Shown: positions 10,488 to 13,226 of the stretch, in pieces
Layout: the number at the start of each line of letters is the position of its first letter
How positions within the stretch are numbered: position 1 is the stretch's first letter
Assembly (NCBI GenBank): GCA_947589175.1
Contig: CANPZR010000044.1
Span: 1 to 13,226 of the forward strand
Source: an uncultured Lachnospiraceae bacterium
GTDB lineage: Bacteria; Bacillota; Clostridia; Lachnospirales; Lachnospiraceae
Reading direction: 5' to 3'
DNA length: 13,226 bases
Notes under the pieces: model-generated
What the model was told of the DNA's origin: nothing
The model's database searches: none
What the model saw: the letters and a program-made list of their open reading frames with translations, nothing else
Translations under genes and position numbers: made by a program

Positions 10488-13226
10488 CACCTGTTCTGTC
10501 AGCGCCCTCAATTTTTCGGAGGCGGTGTCCATCTCAAAGTCTTCTATATCCCCTCTCACATGGCGGAGAAGCGTGAGAACCGGCGTTCCATGATAGGCAA
10601 ACCCTCGCAGCTCCTCTACGCACCGCTCCGCCTCGCTCGCCTCAAAGGTCGAGAGGTAATCCTGTATCTTGTCAAACTGATCCGTCAGCCGCTCCGCGGA
10701 AATTTCTTCCGCGGCTCCGTCGGACGCCGGTTCCTCCGCGTCAGAGCCGATTCCCAGCGAATCCCGGATGCCCCTCAGCGTGTCGTCGTACTGGCTCATA
10801 AGAGCCTCATGATGCTCCTCTATATAGGCGGCGTCCTGGTTCTTGGACGCATCCTCTAAGCTCTTGGCCAGCTCCGAGAGATCGTCCGCGCCGATCATCT
10901 TGGAGGAGCTCTTGAGCGCGTGGACGAGGATGCGGTAGTTCTCCCAGTCCTTCTGGTCCCGGAAGCCCTGAATCGACGTCTTTTTGCCCTCGCCGTCCTC
11001 CGCGAACTTCGTCAGGAGTTTTATATAAAACTCACGGTCTTTCTGGGAATAGGACAGCCCGCTCCTGGTGTTGATCCCGGCGCGCTCCAAGCGCTCCAGC
11101 TCATCCTCACCCTGTTCCCCGGCGGATTGCGCCGATTTCGCTTTTGCCGTACCGGCACCGTTTGTCATACCGGCACCGTTAGGTGACGTTGCGGTACGCT
11201 GCGATGACGTTACCGAACGCCTGGATGACGCGGCGCGTTTCGATGTATTCTTTTCTTCCTGCTCGCTGATGTAGACGATCGCGTTCTTCGGCAGCACCTT
11301 TTTCAGCACGCGCTCCAGCTCTACCACCTCTACCGGCTTGGAGACGAACTCGTCAAAGCCCTCACGCATGAACATCTCACGGGAGCCGCTGACCGCGTTC
11401 GCCGTGAATACAACCGCGGAGAAGGAATTTCCGAAATTCTCAATGTTCCGCAGACGCTTCAGCGTCTCCACGCCGTCCATCCCCGGCATCATGTGGTCGA
11501 TAAAAATCAGGTCAAATTCTTCGTTCTGACAGATATCAATCGCCTTCTGCCCGCTGTTCGCTGTCTTGATCTTCATCTGATAGTCGTTGAAGATTCCCTC
11601 CGCCACCATGAGGTTCATGGGCTCGTCGTCCACGACAAGGATCCGCACGCCCGGGCACACCATGCGCGTGCCGGAGGCAGAGGACGCATCCTCGAATTTC
11701 TCCTCATTGAGCACGCCCACCACCGGGAAGCAGTAGAACGGCTTGGGAAGAATCTTCACGCGGCTTTTCCCGGCCGGAGCGAAATCGTCGTCGGCAGTCA
11801 CGATGACCTCCACGTCCTGATCCATTGTCTCAAAGTAATCCGCGTTTTCCTCGTACTCCTCCTTGCCGATAAAGAGGTGCGTCAGCTTGTAAGCGGAAAC
11901 CAGCTTTTCCAGATTATCCATGTCGTAGACGCGGTGGAGCGTGATATCCAGCCCCCGGACCATGTGAGTGATCATGCGGTCATAAAAATTGCGCACCTCC
12001 GTCACCTGGTATTTCTCCGGCCTCAAGAAGCAGCCTACGCACAGTTCCCTGCGCCTCTCCACCTGCATGCCCGGCGTATCGTCGGCCACCTTCTGGGGAA
12101 CGCTGATGGACACCGTCGTCCCCTTGCCCTTTTGGCTCTCAATCTGCATGAATCCGTTCATGGCGCGGACCATGCCGTGCACAATGGGGATCCCCAGCCC
12201 CAGACCGCCCGCCTGCCTGTCCCGGCCGTGGCTGGACTGGTAAAATTTCTCCGTAATCTTCTCGATGTGCTCCTCGTCTATGCCGATTCCGGTATCTGTC
12301 ACGCGGATGCACAGGTTGACGCCGTACTCCCTCTTCAGTGCGTAAATCCGGACATAAACGCCGCCCTTTTTGGTAAATTTAATGCTGTTGTCAATCAGAT
12401 GTTTGATAATCTTTTTAATCTTGCGCCCATCGCCCACAAGAAGCGTGGGGATGTTCGCGTCAATGTCAAAAATCAGCTCTAAGTCGTTATTCTGCGCCAT
12501 CATCCGGTTGTCCGTGACGATATCATTAACCATCGAGGCAATCATATAGTTGTCCTCACTGACGCTTATGCGGCCCGTGTCAATCTCCGTAAAATCCAGA
12601 ATATCCTCAATCTGGGCGAACAGCCGGTAGCCGGCCCTCTGCATGGAGAGAATGTCCTTTCTCTTGTCGGAATCGTCCTCGTTGTTCAGCATGACGGCAG
12701 AGAGACCGACCACCGCGTTGATCGGCGTCCTAAGCTCATGGGAGACATTGGTGAGAAAATCCTCGGTCCGGCTGTTCACCTCTTCCAGCCTGGCAATCCG
12801 CTCATCGGTGTCCTTTTTGTCCATGACATTCTTCTTGCGCAGCGCCTTCATGAGCCGCCATACGAGGAGAATCAGCGCCGAGTGCAGAAGAAGGCGCGAG
12901 ACAAACAGCGGCGTAAATGCCGACTTATCTTTAATCACAAAAAACACATCGTAAAGCAGTATGCCAAAAAACACAATCACGCAGAAATCCAGCACCGCGT
13001 AGACCTCCGCCAAAAAATACAGGATCATGAGGGCAATCATCACGATTGCCAGATCCGGAATACTGCTCTCATGTGTTCCATACGACCAGAATGTCAGCAC
13101 CATAAAGACAAAATAAACCCACTGACACACATTGCCGGGAACCTTGCCGCTGATATGCAGAATCCAGCATATCGCAAGCCCCGCCACAAGCTGCCAGATA
13201 TTCAGCATCTCCCAGCCGAGGAGGAG
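10470..13226 (-). CDS. Hybrid histidine kinase with degenerate receiver, receiver and HPt domains (5' end probably beyond window)
   Basis: This is a membrane sensor kinase with a full phosphorelay in one chain. The first in-frame ATG is 13208 (912 aa, numbering used here), but the frame stays open to the window edge and GGGAG directly abuts that ATG, so the true start is probably upstream. About five membrane segments (1-118) precede a charged helix. HisKA has H157 (VSHELRTPIN). The ATPase domain shows N274, D305-T-G-I-G-I and GGLGLGI (334-340). Residues 386-500 look like a receiver lacking the phosphoacceptor Asp but keeping K489-P490. A true receiver (521-637) has D527/D528, D571, T602 and K624. 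A Ser/Thr/Ala-rich linker (652-705) leads to an HPt domain with H763 (LVHALKSSSK), then a helical repeat (840-905). No extracellular domain is seen. The downstream DegV kinase is coupled to it and lacks an HPt, so this HPt could serve both (inference). The ligand and output regulator are unknown. Confidence 0.92.
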   Translation of the reverse strand, partial: LLLGWEMLNIWQLVAGLAICWILHISGKVPGNVCQWVYFVFMVLTFWSYGTHESSIPDLAIVMIALMILYFLAEVYAVLDFCVIVFFGILLYDVFFVIKDKSAFTPLFVSRLLLHSALILLVWRLMKALRKKNVMDKKDTDERIARLEEVNSRTEDFLTNVSHELRTPINAVVGLSAVMLNNEDDSDKRKDILSMQRAGYRLFAQIEDILDFTEIDTGRISVSEDNYMIASMVNDIVTDNRMMAQNNDLELIFDIDANIPTLLVGDGRKIKKIIKHLIDNSIKFTKKGGVYVRIYALKREYGVNLCIRVTDTGIGIDEEHIEKITEKFYQSSHGRDRQAGGLGLGIPIVHGMVRAMNGFMQIESQKGKGTTVSISVPQKVADDTPGMQVERRRELCVGCFLRPEKYQVTEVRNFYDRMITHMVRGLDITLHRVYDMDNLEKLVSAYKLTHLFIGKEEYEENADYFETMDQDVEVIVTADDDFAPAGKSRVKILPKPFYCFPVVGVLNEEKFEDASSASGTRMVCPGVRILVVDDEPMNLMVAEGIFNDYQMKIKTANSGQKAIDICQNEEFDLIFIDHMMPGMDGVETLKRLRNIENFGNSFSAVVFTANAVSGSREMFMREGFDEFVSKPVEVVELERVLKKVLPKNAIVYISEQEEKNTSKRAASSRRSVTSSQRTATSPNGAGMTNGAGTAKAKSAQSAGEQGEDELERLERAGINTRSGLSYSQKDREFYIKLLTKFAEDGEGKKTSIQGFRDQKDWENYRILVHALKSSSKMIGADDLSELAKSLEDASKNQDAAYIEEHHEALMSQYDDTLRGIRDSLGIGSDAEEPASDGAAEEISAERLTDQFDKIQDYLSTFEASEAERCVEELRGFAYHGTPVLTLLRHVRGDIEDFEMDTASEKLRALTEQVKGGEL
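11150..11180. repeat. Short direct repeat in the kinase linker
   Basis: The 13-mer TACCGGCACCGTT occurs at 11150-11162 and 11168-11180. On the coding strand both copies encode Asn-Gly-Ala-Gly within the low-complexity linker between receiver and HPt. It probably reflects slippage-type growth of an unstructured linker. Confidence 0.6.

Noticed and set aside
11493..12482. 329-residue plus-strand open frame opposite the upstream kinase
   Set aside because: It lies entirely across conserved ATPase and receiver codons of the minus-strand gene; His/Leu/Val-rich composition is typical of an antisense shadow.

Overview
The window looks like a chromosomal segment of a Gram-positive clostridial bacterium, most likely a Lachnospiraceae member. 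This rests on recalled resemblance of the RpoB/RpoC ends to that family, a low-loop rho-independent terminator, AAGGAG-type ribosome binding sites, and hybrid kinases of a style common there; no search was run. Every supported gene lies on the minus strand, so transcription runs from high to low coordinates. The many long plus-strand open frames are shadows of these genes in GC-rich codons.

Layout in transcription order. (1) 13226-10470: a membrane hybrid histidine kinase whose 5' end probably lies outside the window (HisKA, HATPase, degenerate receiver, true receiver, Ser/Thr/Ala linker, HPt, C-terminal helical repeat). (2) 10470-7795: a second membrane hybrid kinase (six predicted membrane segments, HisKA, HATPase, receiver) fused at its C-terminus to a complete DegV/EDD fatty-acid-binding-type domain. 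Its ATG overlaps the previous stop as TAATG. (3) 7758-6922: a lipoprotein of the amino-acid-binding SBP_bac_3 type with no permease or ATPase beside it, and with Leu where the family usually has the Arg that holds the ligand alpha-carboxylate. A strong rho-independent terminator follows (6866-6815).

(4) A good sigma-A type promoter (TTGACA, 17-nt spacer, TGn-TACGAT, A8 tract upstream) at 6775-6747 drives rpoB (6652-2852) and, after a 20-nt gap, rpoC (2831 to the window edge, C-terminus missing). rplJ-rplL, the usual upstream neighbours of rpoB, are not here; the signalling cluster is in their place.

The candidate new system is the three-gene signalling cluster: two translationally coupled hybrid kinases plus an orphan binding lipoprotein, with a DegV lipid-binding domain built into one kinase. 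A reasonable model (inference) is that the lipoprotein senses something outside, the DegV domain senses a fatty-acid-like ligand inside, and phosphate gathered on the two receivers converges on the single HPt domain of the first kinase. No DNA-binding response regulator is visible, so the output is unknown. rpoBC itself is ordinary and shows the rifampicin-sensitive form of the resistance-determining region.
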